Assembly (NCBI RefSeq): GCF_949987535.1
Contig: NC_080081.1
Location: 36,868,428 to 36,932,427 of the forward strand
DNA from: Balaenoptera acutorostrata
Lineage: Eukaryota; Chordata; Mammalia; Artiodactyla; Balaenopteridae
DNA length: 64,000 nucleotides
Direction of reading: 5' to 3'
Each line of letters opens with the position of its first letter. The first letter of the stretch is position 1. Below, one piece after another: positions 51,906 through 64,000 of the stretch. Under the pieces are notes generated by a model. That model worked only from the letters and a program-made list of their open reading frames with translations, ran no database searches and had not been told where the DNA came from. A program made the position numbers and the translations under genes.

Positions 51906-53734
51906 TAGCCCTGGGATTGACCTATCAGATAATTGGGTAGCTTTTGAAGATGATATAGTGTGAGAGATCAAATGTATATCAAATGAGAGAGAAGTATATT
52001 TTACTTATAAATTCTCTTCAGTAATTTTTAGAACCAGGAATATCTTAACAATTAATTTTTTACTCTTGTAGTTTATAGCACAATGCTTCAAAAAGGAAAC
52101 TTAAAATCAGCTTTATAAGTAATTTATTTCCCAAATGCATTTTTTTAATGGAATCTACTAGCATTTCCAAAATTTTTTTTTCTCAAGACTATATGGCCCT
52201 ACTAACTCTAAGTTTGTCAAAAAAAAAAAAGTTAATTAATTTTCAGTGGAAAAAAAAATTGAGTGAAAAGACTTATGCTTTAGTCCTTCCTGATTTACTA
52301 CCTACTAACCATCAGACTTTGAAGGAGTCCATTTATATCTTTTTACTTCTGGTCCATCATTAGAACTAATTTGGCCATAGTTCTCATCTTTATTTAGTAA
52401 ATGTTAAAGTATGCAGTCAAGTACATTAAAACAGAAACATTATACAAATATGCACTGGATGGTACAAAACAATGCATGGTTTAAAAAAAAAAAAATGACT
52501 CTTAGGGCTCTAATGTGGGAAATTAAAACTAAATAGATAGGGATGTGAACATCTATCACCACTTACATCACTGAGAAGAAAAGAGAGAGTGAAAGGCAAA
52601 GAATGAAAGGCAATGGAATCCTTAATTAATGGAATAAGATTATTTGTCTTTGTGAAGTTAAAGAAAATGGCACAGTGAGTTTGACTCAGGATGTTTGTAA
52701 CAATTCCTCATTCTCATTACTACTTTCTACACTTCTTATCTTCTGTTTTCTCGTTTTTGTGTGCTGTTATTTAAGTAATTTTTTTTCTTACTCTTAATTT
52801 TTGTCAGAGCTCCCTCAATTATATCCTTTCCCTCAGTGTAGAAAGTACAGAAAAGGTATCATTTTTAAAACTTGCCCAATTATAATTTAAAATATTTTCT
52901 CTATTTGGCATTATAATTTATTTTAGATTTATAAATAATAGTGGTAAGAACTGCAATGAAGCCAACCATTTGGCTGAATGTTATTTAAACTCTACCATCT
53001 GCCTTTTGTGTGTGTTTATAAAAGTTGATTCTTATTGATACAGTACAATTTTCTACATTCATTATTTTTGGTATATATACTAAATTTAACAGATGTTATT
53101 TGTGTATCTATGAAAATTATCTATATATTCTTCTTTTTAATCTGATTTACCATGGAAAGCATTTTAAAAAGATGCAATATATAACAGAATTGTCAATATG
53201 GTTTATCTTTTTTTTCATTTTTTTTCTCTGTAGACAATTTTCTGTTTTTGGATAATACTGCTTAAGCTGAAATTATTTAATTACAACATTGTGCATGATT
53301 AATAACATTTAATTGCTGGCTATTGGAAAGGAATAGGATTTAAATCAACATTAAAAATATATAGTCAAGGTGAAAGTTTAATGTAAAATTAAGCTGCTAT
53401 GCTAGTTTTGCTTAATGTTGATAGACCAAATATTGATATCTATGTTGAAATCTATAGCTACAGTTATCTATGTATATCTATAGCTATATCAATCTAAACA
53501 TTTTTTTAATATATAGTAGTTGTGTCATAGTATATCAGTTTTGAAGTAAGAAAAAGAAAAACAATAGTAAACATTTATTGAGGAGCTGTTATGTGCAATA
53601 CCATATAAACAGTGAAAAACAACTAACAGCAGTGCCTGTAAAAAATCCAGATTTATTGCACCCAACCAAGATTTAATGGACCTTCATTCTTAATGAGTGC
53701 TACAGACTGTTATGTAGGTATTTCATGGACACCA
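51906..53734. other. AT-rich region, nothing recognised
   Basis: Contains short A runs (52219-52230, 52482-52494). No gene or nameable repeat. Confidence 0.45.
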
Positions 53735-53945
53735 TACTTTTAAAACAATGAGCTATTATGTTACATATGGACTGTGTACATGCACAGAAATTGACTCATT
53801 TAATATTCATTAAAAATACATGTTCTATTTGATTATTAGTATACTACTTTTTACAGATAAGCAAATTGAGTATACATTATTTTAAGAATTTGCCTGCAAT
53901 TACAGACCTGGAAATGGCTAATCCGTGACTCCAAATAAAGTAAAT
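53735..53945 (+). mobile_element. MIR SINE fragment
   Basis: 'TGACTCATTTAATATTCATT', 'TTTTTACAGATAAGCAAATT', 'GAGTATACATTATTTTAAGA' and 'ATTTGCCTGCAATTACAGAC' follow the MIR order 'AACTCATTTAATCCTCA ... TTTTACAGATGAGGAAACTG ... ACTTGCCCAAGGTCACAC'. Confidence 0.6.
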
Positions 53946-55011
53946 TTGACTTCAAAATAGATAGTTTGAAAACTCTACCAAAAAAAAAAACAAAAAAACA
54001 AATACATATATATAGTATATATATATATTTCCTACATCAGACAAATGAAACATTCTATTGAAATAAACAAAAATTAGTTGATAGACTTGAAGTTTCAAAG
54101 GCATGAAGTATAATAAAGAATGTAATATGTAATAAAGTAATGGACAGCTGGTTATTGGAGCTAGATATACTGTGCATCTTCTTTTGTTTTACAGAGAAAA
54201 GTTTTAAATAGAAACAGTATTTAAGCACCTATACAAAATAAAGAAAGATAATTAAGATCGCATAAGTATGACAAGGTTAGCAGAGTCAAAAGAGGAATAA
54301 TTTAGACCCCACTGCTTCATCACTGTCTATTTATGCATCCTCTGTTAACTCTGTTTTGAATCCCCCTCATTGACTATTCCAGTGATTTCCATTCTTTCAG
54401 TTAATTTCCCAAATGAACCTTCAATAGTGATGATTCTAAACCAATGGCCTTTATTTCTTTCTCCTTGTTCCATTTTTAAACTATTTCTTTGAATAAATAG
54501 TGGTTTTCTTCTCCATCTAAGATATGCCATCTGTCTTCTTGATGCTATTGTTTTTTATTACCCTGTTTTTGGTGTACGGTTTGCATTTCTAATTCATTCT
54601 CTCTCTCTCTCCCCCTCTCTCTTGATTTAGTTTGGTCTAAAAATATACAATCCCTGTTAGGATTAGAATTACTGCAAATAACACAGGCCTCAAAATAGAG
54701 ATTAAATGAGCTAAAAATTCTAAGAGAAATTTGTAATGAGGCAATCATGGCTGTTGAAGCTTCTCTAACATGTCCAGAACTCATGATCCTTCTTTCTTCT
54801 TGTTCTGATGGTATAGCGTCTTCTCCCAAGGTCACATTATGTTCAGAATAGGTCCTCATGTTTGAGACATTTCATCCATATTCTAGGCAGTATGGAAAAA
54901 AATAAGACGAGAAAAGGCACTCCCATCTTTTAAACATGCCCCAGAGGCAAAAATGTCACTCAGTGGTGTTATAGAATTCAGATTCGGCTGCTCATAGCTC
55001 AAAAGTGTTGG
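53946..55011. other. Unassigned, with a (CT)n tract
   Basis: 54597-54625 is a CT-rich tract. 54890-55011 may be the beginning of the LTR described next, but its left edge is unclear. The 104-codon antisense frame here (54859-54545) includes the translated CT tract and has no domain. Confidence 0.35.
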
Positions 55012-55640
55012 TAGTAAAGGAAAGGTTACGGTATTCAGGAGGCCAGCAACCTGGCAAGAAGGTGGACTTGTGTCCAAAAGTCAACTCCCCACTGCCTATC
55101 AGGGGCAAGAGCTTTTAAAGGGGAGTTCCAGGGGTCTATAGGTGGAAAGAGGGGGCTACATGCAGAACAGCCCAGCTACTCCGAGAGTCACCTTGAAATT
55201 AGTCATGTGGTGGTCTGATCAGCATCACCCTGATTGTTTTAAGTTAATCTTTATTTCCAGGGTCAGTTAATTCCCGTTTCCTTGAGTCCAGTTCTCGGAA
55301 TTGTGTAAGATGGAGCAGTCTATGTCATGACTACAGTCTGGTTACTATGTAGTTAACTTCTTCTACCTAGTGGGAGTTTCAGAATCTGCAAAACAGCTCA
55401 AACGATATGGCTTAGAATATTATCTATAGCCCTTGAAAAGGAACTAAATGTCCTTGGCTTTGTTTAATGACTAAACTATTATTATTTTGTCCTACTTGAC
55501 TACTTTTCTTTGCTTCTGCATTTTTTTCATTTCTCTGATTAAATTTATTCTTCTATTAAAGGTTTTTTTACAGACAAGAGGCAGGTGAGAGACATGGGGT
55601 GGGAAGTACCCACAGGGTCCTGCTCCATTACAAGAGCATC
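55012..55640 (+). mobile_element. LTR-like repeat, copy 1 of an inverted pair
   Basis: A coherent ~630-bp block ('CAGCAACCTGGCAAGAAGGT', 'GGGGCAAGAGCTTTTAAAGG', 'GTCATGTGGTGGTCTGATCA', 'AAAACAGCTCAAACGATATG', 'TATTATCTATAGCCCTTGAA', 'CCTGCTCCATTACA'). Its 3' ~300 bp recurs on the minus strand at 63430-63880. Length and composition suit a retroviral-type LTR. I cannot name the family. Confidence 0.6.
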
Positions 55641-57089
55641 TCATTGGTAATAACTGGAGTACATTGCCATATCTAGCTGTAGGGAGTTGTATGATGCAAG
55701 AATTTAGCTAGGTTTCAGAGTGCTAAGTTTAACATCTATGTTCCTTTACTAAAGAGAAATGTGAAAATGGATATTGAAGGGAAAGTTCCAAGTGCCTAAC
55801 CATACATTCCAATTTTTGGTAAGAAAATGTGAAATCCCTTTACTGGCTATGGTCACAATCCCTTTTCTTCATTTCCAAGTTTTCCAAGTTTGTAAATACT
55901 TCCTTCTGTTACTAATTGTGCACATTCTCCATAAGCCCTTGCAATATTTTGTGAAAAAAAGAACTCTCAAAACTCCTTAGAAAATGTATAATTTTATAAA
56001 TTAACTTTTAAATCATTCATTTTTTTGTTGTTGAATTTTTCACAATTGAAGAGTTAAAAGGGAAAAAAAATAGTATTGTGTTATTATTTGAACTAAATAA
56101 TTTTGGGTAGTGGATTAGAATTGAAATGTTTGTCCAAAAACATGGTAGTAATTTACTAGTGTGAAAGAATGATTTCATGGTACTAAAATTAGCATTGTGG
56201 CTTAATCAGAAATAGAGAACTACAAGCGAATGTGAAGTAAATTTTCTTCTTGTTGCAATGTACCTGTTCTTATGAATTTTTTATGGCTTTGAGTTTGATT
56301 GGATATATTTATGAGGGTTTTAGTGGATTCAAGACTGTTTTACTTTTGTAAATATTCTAGTTTTAAAACTGGTATTATTTCTCAGCCCTGAAGGATTGAG
56401 ATAATTATGGGAACTTATTTAATAATTTGAACCATTAATTATTACTTGTACTAGGATAAAGTTTAATATTTGGTATATAGCTTGAAGTAGAATTATTTTT
56501 TTCTTTTAACTCTAAATGTCTTATGATGCCAACCAGTCATTGTCTAACTTTTCATAACATCATTAATAGTTAATATGTTTTATGATTTTTGTATTCCTTC
56601 AATTTTTCCAAAATTTTATCATTTGTTATCCTTTATATATTTTGTATTCAGATATCAATTTTAAACAAGTTATACATTTCGTTAGGTAGCTAAATACTTG
56701 AAATTTAATGTACTATGGTGGTTTCCATAGCATCCAGTGTTTCACAGTGATAGGTAGCTGCATATTTTCTACATAACTCAATGTTGATAAACATGACTAT
56801 CAACTTTTTTAATCATTATGGACTCAAAAACAATCTGTGAATATATTTTCAATTGTCTTTTGAAACCTAAATTAACCTGACAGTGAAGGAAAAAGAATAA
56901 TACACCCAAAAAATCCTGAGTATTCTTTAGTTATTAAAAATAAGTTATTTAAAAAATTTTCCCCAATTAGTAAATGATATCTAATAATAAACAATTGAAT
57001 AAATTTTTCTTTGAAATTTAAGGTGTGTTTACACAAACTAAAAGAAACTTAGCAACTATGCTATATGGATGAATGTGGCATTATATATA
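55641..57089. other. AT-rich region, nothing recognised
   Basis: No gene or repeat recognised. Confidence 0.45.
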
Positions 57090-59179
57090 TATCTAAAATA
57101 GAAGTTTTTTAGTTGTATTATAATGGTCATAAAATATTATATTAGTTTCAGTTGTAGAATATAGTGATTCAATTTTTAATAAACTACAAAATGATCACCA
57201 CAATAAGTCTAGTTACCATCTTTCACCATACAGAGTTATTACAATATTATTGACTATATTTCCTATGCTGTACATTACATCCCTGTGGCTTATCTATTTT
57301 ATAGCTGAAAATTTGTACCTCTTAATCCTTTTTACACATTTTGCTCATCTCCCTAACCCCCTTCCCTCTGGCAACCACCAGTTTGTTCTTTGAATCTATG
57401 AGTCTGCTTCTGTTTTGTTTTGTTTGTTTTATTTTGTTTTAGACTTCACATACAAGTGAATTCATACAGTATTTGTCTTTCTCTGTCTGATGTATTTCAG
57501 GTAGCATAATATCCTCTAGGTTTGTCCATGTTGTCTCAAAATGCAACATATATATAGCACATGTTCTTTATTCATTTGACTACAGATGGACACTTAGGTT
57601 GCTTCCATATCTTGGCTATTGTTAATAGTGCTGCAGTGAACATAAGGGTACACATATTTTTTGAATTAGTGTTTTTGTTTTCTTCAGATAGATACCCGAA
57701 AGTGTAATTGCTGGATTATATGGCAATTCTATTTTTATTTTTTTGAGGAATCTCCATACTGTTTTCCATAGTGGCTGCACCAATTTACAATACCACCAAC
57801 AATGCACGACACTTCCATTTTCTCCACATCTTCACTAACACTTGTCTTTCTCATCAAGCCACATCAAGTAAGCAAGAAAAAGAAATGAAAGGTATTCAAA
57901 TTGGAAAAGAAATAATTTTTTGTAGAAGGCTTGATACTATATATAAAACTCCAAAGACTCTTCCAAAAAACTATTGGAACTAAAGGTTGAATTCAGTAAA
58001 TTTGCAGGGTACAAAATTAATATACAGAATTTGGTTGCATTTCCATACACTAATAACAAACTATCAGAAAGAGAAATTAAGAAAACAATTCCATTTACAA
58101 TTGCAACAAAAGAATAAAATACCTAGGAATAAATTTAACCAAGGAGATGAAAGACCTATACTCTGAAAACTATGGGACATTAATGAAAGAAATTGAAAAC
58201 AACACAAATAAGTGCAAAGATACACTGTGCTTATGGATTGGAAGAATCAAATTATTAAAATGCCCATACTACCCAAAATAATCTACATATTTGATGCAAT
58301 TCCTATCAAAATACCAATGTCATTTTTCACATAACTAAAATAAATAATCCTAAAATTTGTACAAAACCAAAAATGACCCCAAATGATCAAAGCAAACTTG
58401 AATAAAAAGAACAAAGCTGGAGGTATCAGTATAGATTTCAAACTATACTACAAAACTATAATAATCAAAACAGTATTGTACTTGCACAGAAACAGACACA
58501 TAGATCAATGGAGCAGAATATAGGGTCCAAAAATTAATTCATGCTTCAAATAATCTATAATGAAGGAGGTCAAATATACAAATGGGGAGAAGAGTGTATA
58601 GCTCTTTTTCCCAATGGTGTTGGGAAAACTGGACAGCTACATGTAAAAGAATGAACCTTGACCACTTTCTTTCACCATATACAAAAATAAACTCAAAATA
58701 AATCAAATACTTAAATGTCAGACTTTAAATCATTAAACTCCTAGAAGAAGACATAGGCTGTGTGCTCTTTTACATTGGTCTTAGCTATATTTTTTAAGAC
58801 TTGTCTCCTCAGAGAGGAGAAAAAAAAAATAACAAACAGGACTACCTTAAACTAAGAAGCTTTTGCACATTGAAGGAAATGATCAACAACATGAAAAGTC
58901 CACCTACTGAATAGGAGAAGATATTTGCAAACAATATATCTCATAAGGGGTTGATAACCAAAATATATAACTCAACATCAAAAACAAACAAACAAGCAAC
59001 TGAATTGACAATAGGCAGAGGATCTGAATAGACACTTTTTTCCAAAGAAGACCTACAGATGGCCAAAAGACACATGAAAAGATGCTTAACCATCACTAAT
59101 TATCAGGGAAATGCAAATCAAACTGCAATGAGATACCACGTCACACCTGTCAGAATGAATACTATCTAAAAGAAGTTTT
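57090..59179 (-). mobile_element. L1-G, old LINE-1 with a 5' inversion (twin priming)
   Basis: 57109-57855 is the antisense 3' end of an L1 (3' UTR plus the end of ORF2, with 'GGTTGCTTCCATATCTTGGC' and 'TTTTCCATAGTGGCTGCACC' landmarks). At about 57855 the orientation flips. 57856-59167 is sense ORF2 from the RT region ('GAATAAAATACCTAGGAATA') to just before the point where the antisense part begins. The outer edges carry similar strings, 'TATCTAAAATAGAAGTTTT' (57090-57108) and 'TATCTAAAAGAAGTTTT' (59163-59179), consistent with a degraded target duplication. No coding capacity remains. Confidence 0.85.
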
Positions 59180-61559
59180 CTTATAAAAGGTGGTGAATAA
59201 AAGTAATTTTTAAAAGAATTCTACCACCCACTTTGAAACCTATAAAACAAAACAAAACCTGAACAGTACAGAGTACTACTTATATCTGTTTTTTTTTTTT
59301 TTCTACATTTCTAACCTCTGCATAAGTTTTTAACTTCATGAGCATATTTTTCAACATCACAATTCTATTTGTTTTATTTTTCAAATTTGTCTTTCATTGT
59401 TTATAACAAATTATTTTCTTGTGCTTTTATTTCTTTTGTTGTGTCCTTAATTTTACACATATTATTTTTAGGACTTGGATGGTCTAGTGTTACTTTTGGT
59501 TTTGTCATGTGACTTTCACTCATGGTGGATTGTTTCCCAGTATTTTTTAATCATTTACTTTGTAATCCTTTTCAATGAAACTTTATCCATGACAGCCTGG
59601 ATGAAAGAGGTTCCTTCCAGGAAAGCTTTGCATTTAACTTCATAAGATTCCCCACTTCAGATGTATTATCAAACAAGACCAAAATTTTGTATTATTTATT
59701 TCATTGAGTTTTTTTCATTCCAAAGTCAGTTTAGGTCCATTTGTTATGTTCAAGTCATGCTGATAGAATTTGGTGTTTGATGGTGACTAAGACTAAATCC
59801 AATAGGTCACATATAACCTTCTTTTAATGCTTCTTGCTTTTCTTACTAAGTTCTTTTTTATTACAGTTACATAAAATACTACATATATTTTTAATCATCT
59901 TAAATATGATAAGTTTATTTTTTATATCTTCTTAGAAAACTAAGAATAACTCGGAGGGCTCACATCTCAACAGATTCAACATCTTATAGTATTATACTAT
60001 TTAACAACAATGTTAATGATTGGTTACTGTTAATAATGTTACTATTAATAAATGTTGGTAATTTTGTTCAAAGATCTACTGTGATGAAGTTATATACTTT
60101 TGGGAAAATGTTTGTATAATCATACAAAAGAAATATTAAGCACTTTTCCCCTTATTTGAATATTTCTATGAATGGGAAAAAGTGATCTTCCAATTCCAAA
60201 TCTTCCCTTCTAAAGTTGACTTTGTGGTGCAGAGGCTGTAACTTGGCAAACTATATTTCTCCTTTGTCACCTTATTTCTTGGTAGGTTTTTCCACTGTGG
60301 TATTCTGGAAAGAAGACTGCAAGCCTGGAGGAGAGAGGGAGAGATTCCTTTCTGTTGGAATTGTTATCCTGTTTGTCTTTCCTATTCCTGTCAGTGTCAT
60401 CAGTCTTGTTTTTTCACCAAAACCGGCAGTTTGTTACATGTAACAGTTTTCCCACCTCTCACAGAATTGGTCTCATTGTGTCCCCTGAGAGACATCAGCA
60501 CCAGGTGACTTATGTCCCTTTCTCTGAGGTTTGGTCCAACTCCACGGGGCCCTCTTCTTACTCAGAATCATTAGCACAGTCAAGCAATGTCACATTCTCA
60601 AATATATGAATTTTCCTTCCAGAGAACCCTCCTCCCAGGCCTTTACATGTTAATAAGTCAGAAAGACTTCCCTCTGTTCCCCATCCCTAGGGGTGATAGC
60701 TGTTTCTTGCAGTTGCTACTTTTGTTATACTGCATTGGTTCCTTTTTACCTTTTCAGTTCTTCAATATCTAAAATCCTTTATAGTAAATTCTCTCTGTTA
60801 AACTAATGAGTGCAAATTTCTATCATCATTATATCATGAGTTACTTCAATATTGTATATCTTATAATAAGAATTTGGTGAACAATATTTTAATTTGTAAG
60901 GTTTGTGTTTTACATATGTATATAATTCTTATTCATTATTATTTTTATTTTTATAGGAATAACACCCAAACCCAATTCACCTTCCTGTATTACACTTTAA
61001 GGCAAAATATGATCAGTAAAGTAAAAAGGAAAGAAAGAAAAACATATATAGCGAAGATTCAAAAGAGATAGATACCATTTCTTGATGGGAAATTTTATCT
61101 GGTAGATTTTTAGGGGTGAATAGAATTACTGAGAGCAGAGATTCTGGAATGATGGGAAAGATATTAAAATGAGAAGAAGTAGGATGAACAAAAAGGTACA
61201 ATATTAGAAGTATTTGAGGTGAATAGCAATTGGAACATTTTGATCACAGAATGTAAAAACTCAAAGATATGGGATGTGGGCCCATGTGAACCATAAAATG
61301 GTGGTATCTATAAAAGCACAGAATCAAAACAGTGATAAACAATTTCTGGATAATAAAGTTTTAAAGATTATAAAATAATTGGTCATTATATGTATAATTG
61401 AAAATAGCAACCTGGAAGGTTGCTGAAATTAAGGTAAGAAAATAAGTTTGAGATTACAGTTTTGAGGATCATAGACAAGATGATGTTGGTCACAAATAAA
61501 ACATTGTTTTTTTAAAAAAAAACATTGTTTTATAGTTTCATAATGTGCAATAGGTGCCA
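59180..61559. other. Unassigned; possible ancient repeats
   Basis: 59450-59640 ('GTCATGTGACTTTCACTCAT', 'TTCCAGGAAAGCTTTGCATT') and 60440-60780 have the flow of old dispersed repeats, but I cannot assign them. A T run lies near 59290. No gene recognised. Confidence 0.3.
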
Positions 61560-61958
61560 TTGGAAGAGGTAATCTAAATCAGTATATGTCTCTGCCCCAC
61601 TGACTTTTGACTTGGTCATGTAAATTGTTTCATCTGGTGGGGGTAAGCAGATATGTTAAGAGCTGAGGCTGAATCAGGCTTATTTGGTTTATATTGTTCT
61701 CTGTTATCCATAAGATTTGCCACAAGGAAAGTATACCTGGATAACAGATAGACCAAGAAGGATGTGGAGACATGTAGAGCAGACATAAACCTAACTCAAA
61801 GATTGGAGCCAAGTACAGCTGACACGTACCCAGAAACAGAACTGTTCCAGCTGACTTGCAAACCCTTGAGCAAGAAAAATAAACGCTTACTGTAGGCCAC
61901 TGAATTCTGGGGTTATTTGTTATGAAGCATTGTTGTAGCAATAGTTGACTAATACATG
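61560..61958 (+). mobile_element. MLT1-like MaLR LTR
   Basis: 'TTTGACTTGGTCATGTAAAT', 'GTGGAGACATGTAGAGCAGA', 'CAGCTGACTTGCAAACCCTT', 'GAGCAAGAAAAATAAACGCT', 'AGGCCACTGAATTCTGGGGT' and 'AGCAATAGTTGACTAATACA' match the 3' half of an old MLT1-type LTR in order. The 5' edge is uncertain. Confidence 0.55.
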
Positions 61959-63429
61959 TAATACACTATGATTTTGTGGGTGAAAACAATCAAGGTGAAT
62001 AGCTTAATTAAAGTTCAGTGTACAAACTCCAACTTTCCTTAATTTAGAATGAAGACAATAAAATGATTTCCCAGAATTCTATAAATCTCTCTAATAAATT
62101 AGCATAATAGATTATCATTTATAATTTGTTAAAATACACAAAATCAGACAGTACAAAATAAATAAAAGATACCAGAATATTTTCAGGTTAGAATAGGATT
62201 GTAGACTGTTGTATATGCACATATACATTGTAAATACACTGAAAAGACAGTGTCTGTATAGAAAAAAAAAAAAAAAAGTTCCTTTGTGATAATACTCAAC
62301 TTTTTTTTTTTCCCCTCAACATTTTAGGTCTATCATCCTACTATATGGTAGCAAGTATTTCATCTATTTTTCATAAGAAGTTTTGAAATTGTTCCACATT
62401 GGACAGTAAGTTAACTTTTTGCCATGAGTTAGCCAATTTTATTTCCCATTTCAAGAGAGATTTCTCAATATTGCTCATTTGAAATTATCCAGTGTATCCA
62501 ATAAAAAAATTAAAATGAAAATATTTATATAAACTGCCTTTTACTAAGTTACCAGAAAATAAAATGCCAAGTTAATTTCCACTAAAATCTAATTTTCAAA
62601 ATTCAATTCAAAATTTCATCTTAATTCAATTCAAAATTCAAAAAAAATTTCAAATTTTGTTTGTTTATTTTGTTTTGCCTTTTGCTTCATGGGCAGCCAC
62701 AAAAGTCTTATTTGGGTGCTTATGAGATTTCTGGATACTTTCTTCTTCAGCTATCTAAGAAAAACATCTCAAAATTTGAATTAAACCAGCCTCAATTTCC
62801 TCATGTCTCTCACACTCCAAAAATTCCAAAAGGATAGCACCATTTCTCTAAAATTAACCTTAATGCAATCTCTGTAATTCATTTCCAAAAAAAAAAACAA
62901 GTGATGATTCAGTGTTACTCAGAAGTGGGTATAGATGAAAAACACGAGAAAGAAGAAAATAATAATTTAGGGCTTCAGCTTTCACAAAATGCTAGTCAGT
63001 ACCAACTGTTCAGAATTTAGTGTTCATTTGGGAAAAATCACCCACCAAAATGTTAGTGTGACATCTTGCTTAAAAAAGTCATTCATCCATACTCGCTTTC
63101 TCTCTCAGTATTTGAAATGGCTCTGTTTTTACCCAGGTATAAATTTTTGCAAAGGTAACTATTCTTGCCTCTTGTGCTTCCCTGAAGTTCCTGCATTCCC
63201 TTGGTTTCCCCTCATACATTCACAAACCTCTGTACCTACATAGTCCTTTATACTCTGAATTCAAGGCACTGTACAGTTGAAATGAATATGAGAATTCTGT
63301 AGGGAAACAGAATATATTTAAATCTATTACCAAGATGTCCCAATATGAAACATAAGACTCTAATACTCCTCAAAGTCCCAATGGCCTCTTATGTTCAGGT
63401 TTTTCTGTATTTCCTTCTCTAGAAAGACC
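61959..63429. other. AT-rich region, nothing recognised
   Basis: An A run lies at 62261-62277. 62580-62660 repeats ATTCAATTCAAAATT several times. No gene recognised. Confidence 0.45.
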
Positions 63430-63880
63430 ACACATTGTAATGGAATGGGACCCTATGAGGCTTTCCTAGGACAGATACCCGCCCCCAGCCCCTGCCATGT
63501 CCTCTGCCTGCCTCTTGTTTGTAGAAAAACTTTAGCCTCCTAGACCTTCCTGGAGTGAAAATAAAGGAAAAGAGTCAAGCAAGACAAAATAATAATAGTT
63601 CAGCCATTAAACAAAGTCAAGGACATTTAGTTCCTCCTCAAGGGCTATAGATAATATTCCAAGCCATGTCCTTTGAGCTGTTTTGCAGTTGCTGAAACCC
63701 CCACCAGGTGGAAGAATTTAACTGTATGTTGCCCACAAGCATGTGGACCCCAGACTGTTCGGAAAAAGAAGGTTGATGATTTCCTCCTTATCATTTCTCT
63801 GTTTGAGAATCACTTACCACACTATTCCCAGTCAAACTGCTTGGCTTCAGATCTTGAGAAAGCAAGGGTCTAATGAGAAC
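63430..63880 (-). mobile_element. LTR-like repeat, copy 2 of an inverted pair
   Basis: On the minus strand it carries 'GTGGGGGTTTCAGCAACTGC', 'AAAACAGCTCAAAGGACATG', 'TATTATCTATAGCCCTTGAG' and 'ACAAGAGGCAGGCAGAGGAC', each with a close counterpart in 55360-55640. Moderately diverged from copy 1. Confidence 0.6.
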
Positions 63881-64000
63881 CTCTACAGGTTATCCTGTAC
63901 TATGCATGACAAAATCTTTTCAGTATGTTATTTTGTAATTTCTTTGTTAATTTCACAGGACTTGAGTAATTTGCGCTGTTTCAAAGACATCAGAAACATT
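63881..64000. other. Right edge; possible splice acceptor
   Basis: A T-rich stretch ends in TTTCACAG (AG at 63957-63958), followed by 42 nt that are open in one frame only ('DLSNLRCFKDIRNI'). That is too short to call an exon. Confidence 0.15.

Noticed and set aside
59450..59800. Old repeat with 'TTTTGTCATGTGACTTTCAC'
   Set aside because: It feels like a dispersed fossil repeat but I could not fix the family, ends or strand, so it is only mentioned in the gap entry.
1..64000. CRISPR array, operons, phage or bacterial defence genes
   Set aside because: No regularly spaced short repeats with unique spacers, no ribosome-binding-site spacing and no long intact frames. The repeat content is plainly mammalian.

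Overview
This window is non-coding mammalian nuclear DNA. It is AT-rich, has no operons or recognisable protein-coding genes, and is packed with interspersed repeats. Three ~290-330 bp tRNA-derived SINEs, at 16340-16679, 23233-23530 and 46479-46816, have a GGCTTCCCTGGTGGCGCAGT head and an (AAAT)n tail. They are the CHR type known from cetaceans and hippopotamuses. With cetartiodactyl-style L1s and old L2/MIR/MaLR copies common to all placentals, this makes a whale or dolphin by far the most likely source. That assignment comes from family recognition, not a database search.

Layout: 1-4775 holds an old antisense L1 piece, a probable LTR element with two LTR-like direct repeats (1272-1700 and 2857-3001), a 63-nt near-perfect hairpin and low-complexity DNA. 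4776-15256 is a nested L1 complex. An old sense L1 (L1-A) with a large internal deletion is split by a near-full-length younger L1 (L1-B, 6820-12920) and again by an antisense 5'-truncated L1 (L1-F, 14096-14998). 15310-17979 has an ancient L1 tail, a palindrome cluster and a 5'-truncated L1 (L1-E) with a SINE placed exactly at its 5' junction. 17980-28794 is mostly unique or very old sequence with an L2, a precisely bounded MLT1 solo LTR with its target duplication, a second SINE and an ancient antisense L1.

28795-33692 is a large antisense L1 (L1-C) that still has 396 open codons of reverse transcriptase but lacks its 3' end. 33693-45048 holds L2, MIR and MER5 fossils, an LTR-like block and unique DNA. 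45049-51756 is a near-full-length sense L1 (L1-D) whose 5' UTR contains a GC-rich array of ~184-bp tandem monomers plus an antisense SINE-like module. Its ORF1 is split by the third SINE. 51757-64000 holds a (TG)n tract, MIR, two related LTRs in opposite orientation, a 5'-inverted L1 (L1-G, 57090-59179) and an MLT1-like LTR. A possible splice acceptor lies at the extreme right edge.

No L1 here looks able to move: every ORF2 is broken by stops, frameshifts, catalytic changes or truncation. No CRISPR array, phage, defence system or bacterial-style gene is present. The most interesting items are the L1-D 5' UTR (monomers plus SINE-like module), the extra ~250-bp leader that appears to have entered with L1-B, the twin-priming inversion, and the unexplained hairpins.
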